Assembly (NCBI RefSeq): GCF_000306255.2
Contig: NZ_AKWY02000034.1
Location: 310,001 to 374,000 of the forward strand
Direction: 5' to 3'
Source: Leptospira noguchii serovar Panama str. CZ214
Lineage (GTDB): Bacteria > Spirochaetota > Leptospiria > Leptospirales > Leptospiraceae
Length of the DNA: 64,000 bases
Made by a program: the position numbers and the translations under genes. The notes below the pieces were generated by a model. It saw nothing but the letters and a program-made list of their open reading frames with translations. It was not told the origin of the DNA and ran no database searches. Below are positions 43,036 through 61,800 of the stretch, in pieces (position 1 is the first letter of the stretch; each line of letters starts with the position of its first letter).

Positions 43036-46000
43036 ATGAAATTTTTAAACTTACTCATTGAATCGGCTCTACGATATAGATTTTTTACGTTAGCCGCTGC
43101 AGCTCTATTATTAGCGGTCGGGGTTTGGTCTTGGCTTGACATTCGCAAAGAAGCATATTCTGACATTGCGGATACACAGGTTCGTTTGGTTGCAAAGTTT
43201 CCTGGTAAGGCCACTCTCGAGGTGGAAGAAAGGGTAACGATGCCGATCGAACGGGTTCTTCATTCTACTCCGAACTTAATCGTAAGAAGGTCCAGAACCA
43301 TTAACGGTCTTGTAGTTTTCCAATTCGTTTTTGAAGAAGGAACGGACGATTATTTTGCTCGTATGCGTTTGATGGAAAAAGTTCGAGACGCTGTCATTCC
43401 GGAAGAAGTCACCCCAACTCTTGCACCTATGAGTTCTCCAGTAGGTGAGGTTTATCGATATGTAGTTGAATCTGCTACTGGAACTCATACTCCTATGGAG
43501 CTTAGGACCATTCAAGATTGGATCGTAATTCCAAAATTACTTCAGGTTTCTGGGATCGCGGACGTGGTTACATTTGGAGGTTTACCTAAACAATTTCACG
43601 TTGTAACTTCTCCTGAAAAACTGATCCGTTATAGTGTAACGGTTTCTGACGTGATCGAAGCGATCAAAAGTAATAATTTAAACACGGGTGGAAATTTTCT
43701 TTTACAAGGAGAACAATCCCTTCCGATTCGTTCCTTGGGTGCAATTAGAACCCCGGAAGACATAGAAGATATCGTAGTCAAAACTGTGAACGGGGTTCCC
43801 GTCTATGTAAGAGATATTGGTTCTGTGGAAATTTCTCATCCGATTCCGAGTGGTGTTTTAGGTTATACGGTTCAAAACGAACAAGAAGGTCTGATCGATG
43901 TAGACTCCGCCGTACAAGGGTTAGTCGCTATGAGAAGATGGGTAGAACCGAATGCATTTGGAGAAAGGGTTCGTGCCAAAGTCAAAGAAATTAACGACCG
44001 TTATATGCCGGAAGGCACAAGAATTAGAAACACATACGACCGTGGTGATCTTGTAAAATATACCCTTAGAACGGTAGGAACTACTTTGCTCGAAGGGATT
44101 GCGGTCGTGAGTTTGGTAGTGATCTTTTTTATCGGAAGTTTGAAAGCTTCTATTGTAGTTGTCGCCACGATTCCGTTTGCGCTTCTTTTTTCGTTTACGA
44201 TGATGAATTCTTCCGGAATCTCCGCAAGTCTTCTTTCTTTAGGGGCGGTAGACTTTGGGATCGTAGTAGATAGCGCCGTTGTGATGGTAGAAAACATCAT
44301 GCGTCGTTATAAGAATGCTACACCGGCGGAAAAACAAAAAGGAATTATTCGTTTTACTTACGACTGTGCAACCGAGGTAGGAACCGAAGTTTTATTCGCG
44401 ATTCTAATTATCATCTTAGCGTATCTTCCTATTTTTTCTTTTGAAAGGATAGAAGGTAGGCTTTTTAAACCTATGGCTTTTACATTGTCGTTTGCGATTT
44501 TCGGAGCCTTATTGTTTACGATGACTGTGGTTCCGGTTCTCATGTCTTTCTTTTATAGAAGATATTTTGAATCTAAAAATCCTGGACCGATTGAATGGCA
44601 TAACCCCGTTTACGAATGGGTAGAAAGAAAATACGAAAAAATCGTACACTATCTAGTAGATCGTTCTAAAAAAGTAGTGATGATCGCGTTTACAGGAGTT
44701 ACTGGGTTTTTGATCGTAGGAATGATGTCTCTTGGAACTGAGTTTCTTCCTTCTCTGGACGAGGGAGGATTTACTCTTCGTCTTTATTTTCCTGTGGGGA
44801 TTTCTCTTCCCGAAGCAAAGAAGTTTATTCCTAAGATCCGCGGGATGATTTATAAAAATGAACAGGTCAATATGATTCTTTCTCAATATGGAAGGAATGA
44901 TGATGGAACGGATCCACTTCCTCCAAACCGATTGGAAATTTATGTTGGTTTAAAAGATTATAAAAACTGGAATGAGAAGATTACTAAAGAACAACTTCTC
45001 ATTCGAATGAGAAACGATTTAGAGGAAGGATTGCCCGGTGTGAAGGTGAGTTTTTCCCAACCCATTATGGATAACCTTTCTGAAGCGATTATGGGAACCA
45101 TTGCAGATCTTGCGGTTTTCGTTTCTGGTCAAGATTTAAAAGAGATGCGTCATATCTCTCAACAAATTCTAGATATAGTTTCTAAGATGAAAGGAGCTAG
45201 TGAATACGGGATCGAACAAGAAGGTCCAGCTCCACAACTTGTAATCCGTCTGAAAAGAGCCGTTGCCGCTCGTTATGGAATCAATATCAGCGAAATTCAA
45301 AATGTGATCGAAGCTGCGGTTGGTATGGAGCCAATCAGTTATTTGTATGAAGGTCCTATGGATACACCTCCCAAAGAACGGGCTCTTTTTGGGATCGCGG
45401 TTCGTTTTGCAAAAGACTATCGTCAATCTGCAAGAGAAATTGCAAACATTCCAATCATTTCTCCTAAGGGAGAAAGGATTCCTCTTTCGGAGTTGGCGGA
45501 CATTACTCAAGAAGATTCTCCTACGATGATTTTTAGACAGGACGGAAAAAGAACCATTACGGTTCGATTGAATGTAAGGGGAAGGGATCAAGGAGGGTTT
45601 GTATCCGAGTTACAGGAAAGGGTCAAAAAAGAAGTCAAAATTCCAGAAGGATTCGAGGTTCGTTATGGAGGTCAGTATGAAAACTTGGCTCGGGTTGGTA
45701 AACAATTAGCCATTGTCATTCCAGTAACGATTGGAATCATTTTCGGACTTTTATTTATGCTCTACCGCGATTTGAAATCTGTGATCGTTGCTCTTTCTTG
45801 TATTCCTCTTTCTCTTTTAGGAGGGATTTACGCGCTTCTCGGAAGAGGATATTATTTTAACGTTTCTGCGGGAGTTGGATTTATTTCTCTGTTTGGAATT
45901 GCGACGATGGCTGGGATTTTGTTTGTCTCTAAAGCAAATCATCTTCGTCATGATGATATTATGATGTCTGTGAGAGAAGCTTCTATTCTTTCTGCGGTTA

Positions 46001-46365
46001 GCCAACTTAGACCTAGATTGATGACTATGTTACTGGCATTATTAGGATTAATTCCTGCGACGATGGCGTCTGGAGTTGGTTCGGATGTACAAAGACCTCT
46101 TGCGACCGTAATGGTGGGTGGGCTTGCCTCTGCTCTTCTTTTGGTATTAACCGTGATGCCTAGCCTTTATATTCTAGTGATGGGAAGTAAAGAAGATATT
46201 AAGGGCAACACTTCTTCTAAAAGTTTAAGCGGCGATTATACTTCTATTTACTCTGAATCTGAAATTTATTCTACTATCAGTGATGAGGAAGAATCTTTGA
46301 ATCAGATTTCAACCGAGAAAAACGGAAAGAAATTAAAATCAAATAAAGGCAAAAAAACTAAATAG
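43036..46365 (+). CDS. CzcA-type heavy-metal efflux RND transporter
   Basis: 1109 residues, inner-membrane proton-driven pump. Family features: [44 protein letters not shown], the TM4 motif [20 protein letters not shown] with the charged Asp residues needed for proton relay, and the C-terminal [19 protein letters not shown] repeat. DFG...VD places it with the CzcA/HME group that exports divalent cations (Zn, Co, Cd) rather than Cu/Ag-type CusA; the metal itself is inferred only. It is the last gene of the operon and is followed by a terminator. Confidence 0.95.
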   Translation: MKFLNLLIESALRYRFFTLAAAALLLAVGVWSWLDIRKEAYSDIADTQVRLVAKFPGKATLEVEERVTMPIERVLHSTPNLIVRRSRTINGLVVFQFVFEEGTDDYFARMRLMEKVRDAVIPEEVTPTLAPMSSPVGEVYRYVVESATGTHTPMELRTIQDWIVIPKLLQVSGIADVVTFGGLPKQFHVVTSPEKLIRYSVTVSDVIEAIKSNNLNTGGNFLLQGEQSLPIRSLGAIRTPEDIEDIVVKTVNGVPVYVRDIGSVEISHPIPSGVLGYTVQNEQEGLIDVDSAVQGLVAMRRWVEPNAFGERVRAKVKEINDRYMPEGTRIRNTYDRGDLVKYTLRTVGTTLLEGIAVVSLVVIFFIGSLKASIVVVATIPFALLFSFTMMNSSGISASLLSLGAVDFGIVVDSAVVMVENIMRRYKNATPAEKQKGIIRFTYDCATEVGTEVLFAILIIILAYLPIFSFERIEGRLFKPMAFTLSFAIFGALLFTMTVVPVLMSFFYRRYFESKNPGPIEWHNPVYEWVERKYEKIVHYLVDRSKKVVMIAFTGVTGFLIVGMMSLGTEFLPSLDEGGFTLRLYFPVGISLPEAKKFIPKIRGMIYKNEQVNMILSQYGRNDDGTDPLPPNRLEIYVGLKDYKNWNEKITKEQLLIRMRNDLEEGLPGVKVSFSQPIMDNLSEAIMGTIADLAVFVSGQDLKEMRHISQQILDIVSKMKGASEYGIEQEGPAPQLVIRLKRAVAARYGINISEIQNVIEAAVGMEPISYLYEGPMDTPPKERALFGIAVRFAKDYRQSAREIANIPIISPKGERIPLSELADITQEDSPTMIFRQDGKRTITVRLNVRGRDQGGFVSELQERVKKEVKIPEGFEVRYGGQYENLARVGKQLAIVIPVTIGIIFGLLFMLYRDLKSVIVALSCIPLSLLGGIYALLGRGYYFNVSAGVGFISLFGIATMAGILFVSKANHLRHDDIMMSVREASILSAVSQLRPRLMTMLLALLGLIPATMASGVGSDVQRPLATVMVGGLASALLLVLTVMPSLYILVMGSKEDIKGNTSSKSLSGDYTSIYSESEIYSTISDEEESLNQISTEKNGKKLKSNKGKKTK

Positions 46366-46380
46366 AACATTTAGTTTTTT

Positions 46381-46422
46381 GGATTCACTGTAAGTTAAGA
46401 TCTACAGTGAATCCTTTTATTT
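46381..46422 (+). terminator. intrinsic terminator after the first RND pump
   Basis: GGATTCACTGTA (46381-46392) and TACAGTGAATCC (46403-46414) form a perfect 12-bp stem with a 10-nt loop, followed by TTTTATTTT. It lies 15 bp after the stop. Confidence 0.92.
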
Positions 46423-46595
46423 TGGTTTTAAACTGAAATTCAGTTTTCAGAAAAGTTTCGATTTCTTTTTCAAGTTGCATTTTATTATAAAAAATGCTTG
46501 CACTTCTTTTAAATTCACAGATTTTCCACAAACAATTTTAGATCTTTTATACGTAAAATTTTTGGACATTTTTTTGGATGGAAGGTTGATAAACC

Positions 46596-46805
46596 TGAGC
46601 AAGGAGTAAGAAAATGAGAAGGAATTTTCTAAAAGTGATTTTAGAATTTGTTTGTAAGATCATGATTTGTGGTAGTTCCCACAAATTAAGTCACATTAGA
46701 ATTTTTTAACCATTTATTTTTGTATGAGATCCCATTCGATCAGTAAAGTTTAAATCCTAATTTTTTTCAGAAAAATGAATCATAGATTTTCTTACACTGA
46801 ATTCA
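46596..46805. repeat. MITE-like element, copy 3, between the two RND pump genes
   Basis: The left end TGAGCAAGGAGTAAGAAA and right end TTTCTTACACTGAATTCA are diverged versions of the 18-bp terminal repeats at 22962/23120. Inside it has ATGAGAAGGAATTTTCTAA, two 16-bp-motif copies (46668, TGTGGTAGTTCCCACA; 46721, TGTATGAGATCCCATT) 53 bp apart, and TTTTTTTCAGAAAAATGAAT. It lies in the 733-bp gap between the pump genes. Confidence 0.78.
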
Positions 46806-47098
46806 CTTACTCAGAGCTATAAAATAAAATACCCAGTATTTTGGATTCAAATCGGCTTTTACTACAAAGATTTTCGGTATTCTATTCTGTAGTTCTTAGT
46901 AATAAAATGTATTGACAAATACATTTTACATTTCGTTCATTGGATTCTCATAAAAAGATTCGAGAAATTTCATCGTTTAGAGTATTAAAATTTACGAATC
47001 TCATAAAAATATCTTTCATTTATGAACTGGACTGGAATTCAATTTTTCGTTTTTAAAATAAAAAAATTACAATTATTCCTAACCAAGGAATTAAAATC
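46806..47098. other. AT-rich region before the second RND pump gene
   Basis: Holds no gene; presumably the promoter of the second pump. Several A/T runs and ATTTTACATTTCGTTC-type sequences are present, but no clear operator dyad. Confidence 0.3.
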
Positions 47099-50413
<3,315 letters not shown>

Positions 50414-50471
50414 AGGTTTGAGTGTTTGACATAAAAATTATAAAAATTTTTATTTCTTTATAAAATAAAAA

Positions 50472-50497
50472 AAGCGCCTTTTGAAAAGAAGGCGCTT
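50472..50497. terminator. bidirectional intrinsic terminator
   Basis: AAGCGCCTT (50472-50480) and AAGGCGCTT (50489-50497) form a 9-bp GC-rich stem with an 8-nt loop, with A runs before and after (T runs on the opposite strand). It separates the convergent second pump and porin genes. Confidence 0.88.
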
Positions 50498-50522
50498 AAA
50501 ATCAAAAAAAGCAATTTTTGTT

Positions 50523-52172
50523 TTAGAATTTTGCTACAATACCTAAGGTCATACCGTACTGATGATCTGTTTTGTCACCTTTTTGATCTACGAATTGTTT
50601 TCCGGTTGCCCAGTCTCTGCGAAGATCTAGTTTGATTAATAAGTTTTCGGTAAAGTTCCAAACGGGTGTAACTGTAAAGGTTTTGTATTGACCCGCATTT
50701 CTGGTACCACCGTAATTTTTATAATCGTCGCTCATCATTTCAAGAACCTGTTCTTTAGTAATTCCTAATGGACCAAAATTTGGATCTGCTGCTAAACTTG
50801 TAACGACTGCGTCTGCAATTGCCGCATCCGTAAGTTTTTTAAATTCACTCAAGTAGGTGTTGGGCCCCATAAATGGATTGAAAGTGGTCAACGCGCCGTT
50901 GTTATGTTTATCGTCAATGTATTCTGCACGGACGTTTACTCCCCAGCTTTCGTTGATTTTGAATTTAGCAAAAATACCGTAGGCTTTGTAAGTAGTTTTC
51001 AAATCTCGTCTATTGTTCAGTCCCCAGAAAAGAGTATCTTTGTTGAAAACTTCCGCACCATTTGCATCTACGTTATACCGTTTTTGATCTAAACTGTTAT
51101 TAGCAAGGGCTCCTGATTTTTCACTCCAAGTATAATCTAGATCGATTGTAATTTTATCAGTTGGAGTGATGGAAAGAATCGCATGATTCATAAACCAATA
51201 GTCTTTGTTATACTTTGCCCTTGCGGGATTAGTGACATTGTAGTTTGCTATTTTTGGATCTCCCCAAGCGTTTGATAACTCCGTCGCCATAGCCGCCTTA
51301 GAAGGATCGACTCGAGCATAGGCTCCGTCGCTGGAATAGAGAGTGTTCCAGGTTATAGATAGTTTATCTTCTATCAGTTGACCTTTGATCTGTGTTCCGA
51401 CAGCCTTTCTTTCCGTCTGACCTTCCACAAAATAACTCTTTCCAGCCGCATTACCGCTGTAAGTTGGGTCTGTAATTACATTGAAAGGTGCGGTTGTGGC
51501 AGTTGCAGGGGAATTATAACCAGTACCGGCTCCACTATTATACACATAAAAAGTACCGGCCCATTTATCTGTGAACTGAGTGGTCAAACGAGCACCCGTA
51601 TGAATAAATGGAATCGTATTTTGGAAAATTGCTCCGATGGAGTAGTTAGGATTACTCATAGATTCGAGCACCTCGTAACCAATATGAGTTGCCATCTTGC
51701 CTACATCCAAAGTCATTCCTTTTAAAACTGGGAAATACAAACTTACATATGCTTGTTTTAGCATATTATAATTATAGATACTGTTGCTTTGAGAATAAGG
51801 TGCTTCTTGAAATGCGTTGTTCTGGCCGTTTTGAATGTCGATCCGAAAACCCCAAGGAGAACTTTTTTCAGCAGCTTTTTGGATGGTAAGAGCTACTGCG
51901 TTTACCGCAAAGTTTTTGTTGCTGGTTTCGAAAGCTCTGGTTGAATCAACGTCGTTGCCTTGTTTAGGATTGAGATTGTACATATAATACACGTCTGCAA
52001 ATCCGGAAAATTCAACTTGATCATACCATTTTTTTTCTTCCAGTTCGATCGTTTGGGAAGGTGCGGGGGCAACCGTATCTGTCGCCGGTTTCTTTCCAGT
52101 TTGAGAAAGTAACTGGGAAGAAACCAGCAGACAAAAAACAGAAGCAACGAGGTTTATTGTTTTTATTCTCAT
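50523..52172 (-). CDS. outer-membrane porin, beta-barrel porin-2 / OmpL-like family
   Basis: About 549 residues. The signal peptide ([20 protein letters not shown]) precedes a Pro/Ala/Thr-rich linker and a beta-barrel with the family hallmark [62 protein letters not shown]. The C-terminal strand ends [11 protein letters not shown], with the usual terminal Phe. It is probably a general or solute-specific porin; the pore is not assigned. The AGGAGA box favours the second ATG (52172). Confidence 0.88.
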   Translation of the reverse strand: MRIKTINLVASVFCLLVSSQLLSQTGKKPATDTVAPAPSQTIELEEKKWYDQVEFSGFADVYYMYNLNPKQGNDVDSTRAFETSNKNFAVNAVALTIQKAAEKSSPWGFRIDIQNGQNNAFQEAPYSQSNSIYNYNMLKQAYVSLYFPVLKGMTLDVGKMATHIGYEVLESMSNPNYSIGAIFQNTIPFIHTGARLTTQFTDKWAGTFYVYNSGAGTGYNSPATATTAPFNVITDPTYSGNAAGKSYFVEGQTERKAVGTQIKGQLIEDKLSITWNTLYSSDGAYARVDPSKAAMATELSNAWGDPKIANYNVTNPARAKYNKDYWFMNHAILSITPTDKITIDLDYTWSEKSGALANNSLDQKRYNVDANGAEVFNKDTLFWGLNNRRDLKTTYKAYGIFAKFKINESWGVNVRAEYIDDKHNNGALTTFNPFMGPNTYLSEFKKLTDAAIADAVVTSLAADPNFGPLGITKEQVLEMMSDDYKNYGGTRNAGQYKTFTVTPVWNFTENLLIKLDLRRDWATGKQFVDQKGDKTDHQYGMTLGIVAKF

Positions 52173-53032
52173 CATTCTCCTAAATCTCCATGCCCAAACT
52201 ATGCAAAATGTGTGCCATAGCTTAAAATTTAGAATTTAGCCTAGAAAAAGGCACAATTTAAATTAAATAAATAGATTTTGTGCTTATAAAATAGGAACAG
52301 TGAGTCATTATATGCTTTTTTTATGTGCATTTGATTAATTTATGAGCTAGTTTAATTAGTTTTTTATGGTTGGTTTTTTGAAATTTTTGCCTTTTAGGGA
52401 ACATAATGTGGAATTTTTAGTAATAGGAAATTTTGTAAGAGTTCCTACATTTTGGGTTCTGCTGAAGTTTATTTTCAAAGAAACCTTTTATGAAGGTTCT
52501 CACATCCGATTTGTAAGAATTGATGTTTTTTACTTTGTATGAGTTCCCACATCGATTTATAGAGGTATAATTTTATAACCGTATTGATGATTTATTTTAT
52601 TCATCTCTATAAAACTGAGTACCTAAATGTTTTACATAAAGTGTCGTTTTACGTAAGTTCAATAGACTCCAATGCGAAAACGATTGAAGCGTAGTAACTT
52701 TAGCAGAACGTTCTTTCAAACTCAGCGTTCAACAGATCGTGTTCTATAATAAATTGTAATTAAGTACGAAATATTGTATTACGTTTCTTTTATGCAATTT
52801 ATTGACTGGAGCTGAAAGTGCGGACCGTCAACGCCGGATTCGCCCTGGTCTTCTTTCACTGAATTCACAGGATATTGGATTGGGATTTTATTATGTAGTT
52901 CCGAATAAGAACAAATTCTAAAATTGTAGGAACTCCTACTTTTAGAAAAAAATTTTCTCCATGAACTCACATTCATATTTTAATTTTTTTGGAATTTTCA
53001 CTACAATCTCTCGCTCAGTGAAATCGAACATA
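52173..53032. other. 860-bp non-coding region rich in dispersed motifs
   Basis: Copies of the 16-bp motif lie at 52434 (TGTAAGAGTTCCTACA), 52536 (TGTATGAGTTCCCACA) and, inverted, 52925 (TGTAGGAACTCCTACT). A stretch at 52645-52740 (AATGCGAAAACGATTGAAGCG, AGCAGAACGTTCTTTC) resembles the sequence at 63590 and 63170. A short minus-strand frame (52779-52917; IPIQYPVNSVKEDQGESGVDG) looks protein-like, but has no start codon or relatives I can recognise. Confidence 0.5.
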
Positions 53033-53137
53033 CGAGTCGTTGAAAAATTAATTCGCCACTTAGTCTTTGTTTCATGGAAACGGTCGATTGAAGCAGTTTT
53101 ATTGATCGTCACTATGGAATTTTTGAACAACTCTATT
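53033..53137. repeat. ~105-bp TIR element (family B), well preserved
   Basis: It begins GAGTCGTTGAAAAATTAATTC and ends GGAATTTTTGAACAACTC; the ends form imperfect terminal inverted repeats. The core CGGTCGATTGAAGCAGTTTT and TTTGTTTCATGGAAACG match the reverse complement of the copy at 62869-62980. It touches the 3' end of the tRNA nucleotidyltransferase-type gene. Confidence 0.75.
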
Positions 53138-53139
53138 AT

Positions 53140-54438
53140 TTATTTTGGAAGTAGTGAAATTAAAGAATCTTTTTGGTTTGCTTCTGGATTTTCGAGTACA
53201 TAAGAAAGAAGTTTTCCAAGGACGGAACCAATTTCTTTGGGAGGAATATTGGGACAAAACTTAAGAATGTCTTCACCTCTAAGAGCTAATTCAGTAACTA
53301 AAAGGGCTTGTGGTTTTGATAATAGATCTAATATTTTTTGAAAATTAAAAACGGATTTTAGAGTTGGTTCATAAATATATGCAAGATTTAAAATATACTC
53401 AATTACGGTTTTAAGATTTTTTCTTCCGGAATAAACACAAACCGGATGTAATAAAATTCTTCTGATTTCTGAATCGGTCAATGTAGAGTCGTTTTTATGG
53501 TTTAACAAAACAGAAACTGTATCCGAGAAAAAGATGGAATCCTTTGTGTTTTGATTGGAATAACGTAGATCCTTCATAAACTGTTTTGCAGAATTTCGGT
53601 TTTGAAAATTTCCGAACAACCAAGCATGTAAAAAAGAAAGTCTGAGACTGATAGGAAATGCCGGAACTTCTTGGATTTTATTTTCTACGGTTTGGTTTTT
53701 TACGGGATAGAGTTTAAGTTCGGTAAATAATTCTAATATTCCAAAATCCTTAAATAATTTTAAAGAAGGAGTAGGGTTTTTACTTTTTAAGATTTTGTTT
53801 AGTTCGTCGTGAACTCTTTCTCTGGAAACCTTTGCGGTTACGTTTTTGCAAAGAACAATCGCCTTTGCAGTATTAGGTTCTAAATGAAAATCGAGACTAC
53901 TTACGAAACGAATCGCTCGAATCGGCCTGAGTCCGTCTTCGGTAAATCTTTCGATCGGATTTCCGATTGTTCGAATGATTTTGTTTTGAATGTCTAAGAG
54001 ACCGGAATGTTCGTCTATGAGAATTTTCGTTTCTAAATCGAAGGCGAGTGCATTCATAGTAAAATCCCTTCGTTTTAAATCTTCGCTTAATGAAACTCCA
54101 AATTCCACGATCTCCGGTCTTCTTCCGTCTAAATAGTCTGTGTCCTTTCGAAACGTTGTAATTTCGTAGGTGCGATCTTGTATCAGGATGGTTACCGTTC
54201 CATGTTTGATTCCTGTGGGAACGGTTCTTTTAAATATAGAAAGAATTTTCTCTGGTAAAAGAGAGGTAGTAAGATCAAATTCTTTTGGAACCTTAGATAG
54301 TATTAAGTCTCTTACAGAACCTCCTACCAGATAACATTCTCCGCCTTCTTTGCGAATCGTTTGTGTAATATGAAGTATATCTTCCAGAAAAATTTTAGGA
54401 ATTTTTTGAATCAATAAAACTGGATCTATATTAATCAT
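53140..54438 (-). CDS. tRNA nucleotidyltransferase / poly(A) polymerase family protein
   Basis: 432 residues. The nucleotidyltransferase core reads [38 protein letters not shown], with the GGSVRD loop and one of the two catalytic acids intact (the usual D-x-D is E-F-D here), then [28 protein letters not shown] and a helical C-terminal region. It adds CCA or poly(A) to tRNA 3' ends; the exact role among CCA-, CC- or A-adding enzymes or PcnB cannot be told. The tRNA at 23.8 kb lacks encoded CCA, which fits. It overlaps the preceding gene by 8 bases. Confidence 0.9.
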   Translation of the reverse strand: MINIDPVLLIQKIPKIFLEDILHITQTIRKEGGECYLVGGSVRDLILSKVPKEFDLTTSLLPEKILSIFKRTVPTGIKHGTVTILIQDRTYEITTFRKDTDYLDGRRPEIVEFGVSLSEDLKRRDFTMNALAFDLETKILIDEHSGLLDIQNKIIRTIGNPIERFTEDGLRPIRAIRFVSSLDFHLEPNTAKAIVLCKNVTAKVSRERVHDELNKILKSKNPTPSLKLFKDFGILELFTELKLYPVKNQTVENKIQEVPAFPISLRLSFLHAWLFGNFQNRNSAKQFMKDLRYSNQNTKDSIFFSDTVSVLLNHKNDSTLTDSEIRRILLHPVCVYSGRKNLKTVIEYILNLAYIYEPTLKSVFNFQKILDLLSKPQALLVTELALRGEDILKFCPNIPPKEIGSVLGKLLSYVLENPEANQKDSLISLLPK

Positions 54439-54820
54439 TTTGAATCATTTTTTTCCAGAGATTTCCATATCGATTTTTTAATACCTGATCTTTTTCAAGA
54501 ATGGCATCGATTTTCTTTTTCCATTCTGGATCTACTGTGATCTGACTGAAAGGAAGTTCAATTTTTTCGGAAAGGATTCTATCGATCCCGGCGGCGGTTT
54601 TTTCCGTTGCGAGTTCACAAAGTTTTTTTGTATCTTGGGTTTCTTTTTCGGATAGACAAAGTAAAAGCATCTCTTCGAATTTTTCTTCTTTTTGTAGAGT
54701 GTGCAGTTTATCCTTTAGGGATTGCCCGCAATGAAAGATAGGATACATTAAAGTTATACAAAACCACATTTTTACCGAAAGTAAAAACGCCTGTTTTGTT
54801 TTAAAATGAAAGTTTATCAA
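54431..54820 (-). CDS. small putative lipoprotein upstream of the tRNA nucleotidyltransferase gene
   Basis: 129 residues starting with TTG at 54820, supported by an AGGAG site about seven bases upstream. The N-terminus ([20 protein letters not shown]) includes a lipobox IFHC; a shorter start at the in-frame ATG 54769 is also possible. The mature part is helical and charged ([30 protein letters not shown]). Its stop overlaps the next start. No family recognised. Confidence 0.65.
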   Translation of the reverse strand: MINFHFKTKQAFLLSVKMWFCITLMYPIFHCGQSLKDKLHTLQKEEKFEEMLLLCLSEKETQDTKKLCELATEKTAAGIDRILSEKIELPFSQITVDPEWKKKIDAILEKDQVLKNRYGNLWKKMIQND

Positions 54821-54992
54821 ACATTTCTCCTAAAATTTTTTTAAATGTATGAGTTCCTACAGATTACGTCTCTTGTAGCAATTTATGTTTTTTTAAACCA
54901 GTTATTCGTTGTTATATTTGTATGAGTTCCTACATTTTTTAGCTAAGTACCAAATTAAAAACGCAAAATTACTAAAACGATTCTAATTTTTC
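54821..54992. repeat. intergenic region with two motif copies
   Basis: TGTATGAGTTCCTACA is present at 54846-54861 and again at 54919-54934, both in the same direction and 73 bp apart, in a 172-bp gap between two minus-strand genes. Confidence 0.6.
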
Positions 54993-55382
54993 TTATTTTT
55001 GAAAAGCTTCGTTTGCGAGTTTATCTGCGATTGAATTTTTTTCGCGAGGAACGTGGGTGATCTTAAAACTTTGTAAGGAAGAAACGAGTTTATCCACTTC
55101 CTTTTTGTAATCTAAAAGGTTAGGATGTTTTACTTTGTATTTTCCGATTACCTGTTTAACTACAAGTTCTGAGTCCATGTAAGCGTGAATGGAATCAAAC
55201 TTTCTGGAAATACATTCTTCAATACCCCTTTTTAGGGCATTCCATTCTGCTACGTTATTTGTGGTTTCTCCGATTCGCTCGGAGATTCTAAATTCTTCTT
55301 TTTCATGGACGTATGCCACAACTCCGACCGAAGAAGGTCCAGGATTTCCTTTAGAAGCTCCGTCGCAATAAATAGTAATCAA
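54993..55382 (-). CDS. rnhA: ribonuclease HI
   Basis: 129 residues. It degrades RNA in RNA-DNA hybrids. The four catalytic residues are all present: Asp7 ([13 protein letters not shown]), Glu46 ([11 protein letters not shown]), Asp70 ([11 protein letters not shown]) and Asp120 ([11 protein letters not shown]). It lacks the basic-protrusion segment of E. coli RNase HI and resembles compact bacterial/archaeal type-1 forms. The start overlaps the stop of the upstream membrane-protein gene (ATGA). Confidence 0.95.
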   Translation of the reverse strand: MITIYCDGASKGNPGPSSVGVVAYVHEKEEFRISERIGETTNNVAEWNALKRGIEECISRKFDSIHAYMDSELVVKQVIGKYKVKHPNLLDYKKEVDKLVSSLQSFKITHVPREKNSIADKLANEAFQK

Positions 55383-55696
55383 GACTTTTTTTCTCCTCTA
55401 AATAGATCGATCAAAACCTGAATCGGTTTCCAAAGAATCGTATAAAGAATCAATAAACTAATTTTTAAGATTCCACTAAAAAAAGTTAAGATCCATTCTA
55501 AAATCAGATTCGTAAAAAAATAAAATGTTTCCGGTTGAACCAAAGTGAAGACGAAAGAAACGAATCCAAACCCTAATAAAATAAATTGTAGGATTGTATT
55601 TTCGATAAAAAAAGAAACCAGACTTGCGATCGTGAAACATAGAGAGATACGAAGACCTCTTTTTTTTGTTTCGAAGTTCTTAAGTAATTTGTGCAT
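55379..55696 (-). CDS. small membrane protein
   Basis: 105 residues with three hydrophobic segments (ISLCFTIASLVSFFI, LQFILLGFGFVSFVFTLV, LILEWILTFFSGILKISLLILYTIL). The C-terminus is basic (LFRGEKKS). It overlaps the RNase HI start by four bases, so it is its operon partner. Saccharide-biosynthesis-like small proteins can look like this, but no family was recognised. Confidence 0.7.
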   Translation of the reverse strand: MHKLLKNFETKKRGLRISLCFTIASLVSFFIENTILQFILLGFGFVSFVFTLVQPETFYFFTNLILEWILTFFSGILKISLLILYTILWKPIQVLIDLFRGEKKS

Positions 55697-55912
55697 CTGA
55701 GAGTGTTTTTGTTCCTTAAATTCAAGATTCTGCTCTACTCATAGCTATATAGAAAAAGTACCAATTTTTTGCATTCAAACAAAACTTTGCAATAAAGCAT
55801 GATACTCAATTTTATAGGATCAGTAACAGTAACTCTAATCTACATGATCTGTTAAGTATTCAACAGATAATAAATTACTTCGTTTTTCAAAAAGACTTGG
55901 GCTGTTTCTCGT

Positions 55913-56067
<155 letters not shown>

Positions 56068-56071
<4 letters not shown>

Positions 56072-56841
56072 TCCAGAATAAACTTCAAAACTTTGTGAAT
56101 ACTCTTCCCGTTAGTCCTGAAAAAAGTTGTTCTTATTATTCGGATCGTTTGAGTCAGATTCAATACTTTCCGTTTCCGGAAGAAATTTCAAAAGAAGCCT
56201 TACAGTTTTTTTTCGATTCTGGTTTTAGAAGAAACGGAAACGTTCTTTATCGTACGTCTTGTTACGGTTGTAAAGATTGTCTGAGTTATCGGATCCCTTT
56301 GGATCGGTTTGTTCCCAGTCGAAATCGTAAGAAGTTACTAAAAAAGAATTTGGATCTTAAGATTTGTTTTGAATCTCCGAATTTGACTTCGGAAAAAGAA
56401 ATTCTTTACCTTCGTTACCAAAGATCTAGATATCAAAATTTTGTAATTGAAGAATCCGATCAAGAACTACTGGAAGGGATGCGTTGGAATCTTTTTGAAT
56501 ATACGGAAAATTCTTTGGAGATGACTTTGTCTTTGGGTGGAAAGATTCTTTGTTTTATGATTTTAGATTCTGCTTCCGATTCCCTTTCTGCAGTATATTC
56601 CGTTTATGATCCGGGCTATCCGGATAGAAGTTTAGGAAGTTTTGCCATTCTTTCTTCTATTCTTTATGCAAAAGAATTGGGAATGAAATACTTTCATCTA
56701 GGTTATTTTCTTCCCGGTCATCCCAATATGGATTATAAAAAGTATTGGAACCCCGCACAAATTCGAGAACCGATTCCTAATGAAAATCGTTGGATTGAAA
56801 CAGAAGAGTTTCAAAAAAAATATTCTGACTTTTCTTGGTAA
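56068..56841 (+). CDS. bpt: aminoacyl-tRNA--protein transferase (Bpt/Ate1-like N-end rule)
   Basis: 257 residues. It matches the bacterial Bpt/arginyltransferase family: [59 protein letters not shown], a C-x-x-C pair, RYQRSRYQ, and the GNAT-like [49 protein letters not shown]. It transfers an amino acid (Leu or Arg) from tRNA to protein N-termini carrying acidic residues, marking them for Clp proteolysis. The ATG overlaps the 52-residue ORF. Confidence 0.9.
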
Positions 56842-56899
56842 GAATTTTCTACCTTTAAATCATACTTGTCAGTTCCGTTTATTCCCGTAGAACGGACTG

Positions 56900-57642
<743 letters not shown>

Positions 57643-57661
57643 TTATTGAAAAGGTAATATT

Positions 57662-59164
<1,503 letters not shown>

Positions 59165-59167
59165 TAG

Positions 59168-60646
59168 GTGTTCGGTTTGAGTTCGTTTTTGGCGGAAATC
59201 AAAAAGAATAAAGATCTTAAGATTTTTCTTTTTGTATTTACGTTAGGCGCTTTCTTTAGACTTTTTCGTTTAGATTTACAAAGTCCCTGGGAAGACGAAT
59301 TATTTTCAATCCGGGCTTCTTCTGCAAACTCTTTAAACGATCTTTGGAGTTGGATGAAGGACGATCCTCATCCACCTTTGTATCAAACCTTATTGTATTT
59401 TTGGTTTCAACTTTTACAACCTACGATTTTTGTAGGCAGGTTATTGAGTGCTATTTCCGGTCTTTTGGTGCCACTTGCGTTTTATGTTTTAGCACCTGTA
59501 GAACTCAAAGGAAGAATCAAAGTTTCTGTTTCTGCTTTATTGAGTTTATCTACGGGGCTCATTTATTACTCTCAAGAACTAAGATCCTATAGTCTTTTGG
59601 TTTTGTTTTGTACGATTCAACTAACCTATGTTTTAAAGCTGGTCTACGGGAAAGAAAAAAATCTTAGATTGTATTTAAGTTTATTAGGAATTTCTTTATT
59701 AGCTTCTTATACTCACTTTTTCGGATTTATATGGTCCGCTTCTATTTTTTTAGGAATGTTTATAGAGGAATTAATTTTCGAAAGAAAATTTCCTAAGGAG
59801 TTTTTCTTTTTTGGGATTTCTTTTGGTTTGTTGTTTTTACCAGTGCTTTATCTGTTATTCAATTCGGATAAGATAGGAATTGCTTCTTGGATACCGGAAG
59901 CTGGAACGACTGCGTTTATTATATTTTTCGATTTGATTTTTCATTCAGGAATTCTAAAGAAGTTTGTTCCTGGAATTGTAGCTTCTGTGGCTTTATCAGT
60001 GGGATTTATTTCTATTTATTTTCAAAGAAATTCTACGGAAACGAAATTGGTAGTTTTGGATTCGCTCCATAAGAAATCTGTAATATTATTTGGAATTGTT
60101 CTTGCTATTTTTTCTATTGTGCTTTGTATTCTTTCTTCAATTCAGCCATTAATTACAGCTAGAAATCTTTTGGTTACGGCACCGGTTTTATACTTTTTGA
60201 TTGCAACTGCATTTTCTGTTTTTCCGATTTATAAGGGAAGAAGGCTCGAATTTGTTCTTATTCTAATTTCTTTTGTATCTTTGTATTATTTTACTCGTTA
60301 CTATTATAAGCCGTACAAGGAACAATGGAGAGAAAGTTCTCAGTATATTATTTCTACCGTTGCAGAACATCCAAAAGATTTTACTCTCCTTTGTTCTTCT
60401 CATGCCTATAACATGGAATACTTTCTAAAAACTGCAAAGATTACAGGGGTTGTTCCCAGGCTTTACACTAAGGAAGAAGTGAATCTTTTTCTTCAAGATT
60501 CTTCTAAAAAGAATTTAGTGATTTTAGAAACTTCTTGGAAGTATTTGAATTTTGAAGAATTGGAATCATTATTTGCACGAAGTAACTTTGATCGAAAGGA
60601 TCAATTGTTTTACGGGATGAGAGTCGTCACGATTCGTAAAAAGTAA
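59168..60646 (+). CDS. GT-C-type membrane glycosyltransferase (GT39/GT83-like)
   Basis: 492 residues with around ten membrane segments. The first loop after helix 1 holds [44 protein letters not shown], typical of ArnT/PMT-type enzymes that use polyprenyl-phosphate sugar donors (catalytic Asp-Glu in the periplasmic loop). The start is GTG at 59168, four bases after the oxidase gene's stop. It likely transfers a sugar from a polyprenyl carrier to lipid A, LPS or protein at the periplasmic face. The acceptor is unknown. Confidence 0.82.
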   Translation: MFGLSSFLAEIKKNKDLKIFLFVFTLGAFFRLFRLDLQSPWEDELFSIRASSANSLNDLWSWMKDDPHPPLYQTLLYFWFQLLQPTIFVGRLLSAISGLLVPLAFYVLAPVELKGRIKVSVSALLSLSTGLIYYSQELRSYSLLVLFCTIQLTYVLKLVYGKEKNLRLYLSLLGISLLASYTHFFGFIWSASIFLGMFIEELIFERKFPKEFFFFGISFGLLFLPVLYLLFNSDKIGIASWIPEAGTTAFIIFFDLIFHSGILKKFVPGIVASVALSVGFISIYFQRNSTETKLVVLDSLHKKSVILFGIVLAIFSIVLCILSSIQPLITARNLLVTAPVLYFLIATAFSVFPIYKGRRLEFVLILISFVSLYYFTRYYYKPYKEQWRESSQYIISTVAEHPKDFTLLCSSHAYNMEYFLKTAKITGVVPRLYTKEEVNLFLQDSSKKNLVILETSWKYLNFEELESLFARSNFDRKDQLFYGMRVVTIRKK

Positions 60647-60664
60647 ATTCCGGAATTTTAAACT

Positions 60665-61798
<1,134 letters not shown>

Positions 61799-61800
61799 CG

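Noticed and set aside
52779..52976. Small minus-strand gene with IPIQYPVNSVKEDQGESGVDG
   Set aside because: The C-terminal part looks protein-like but the start would lie inside a motif copy and no family could be recognised; listed only in the region description.
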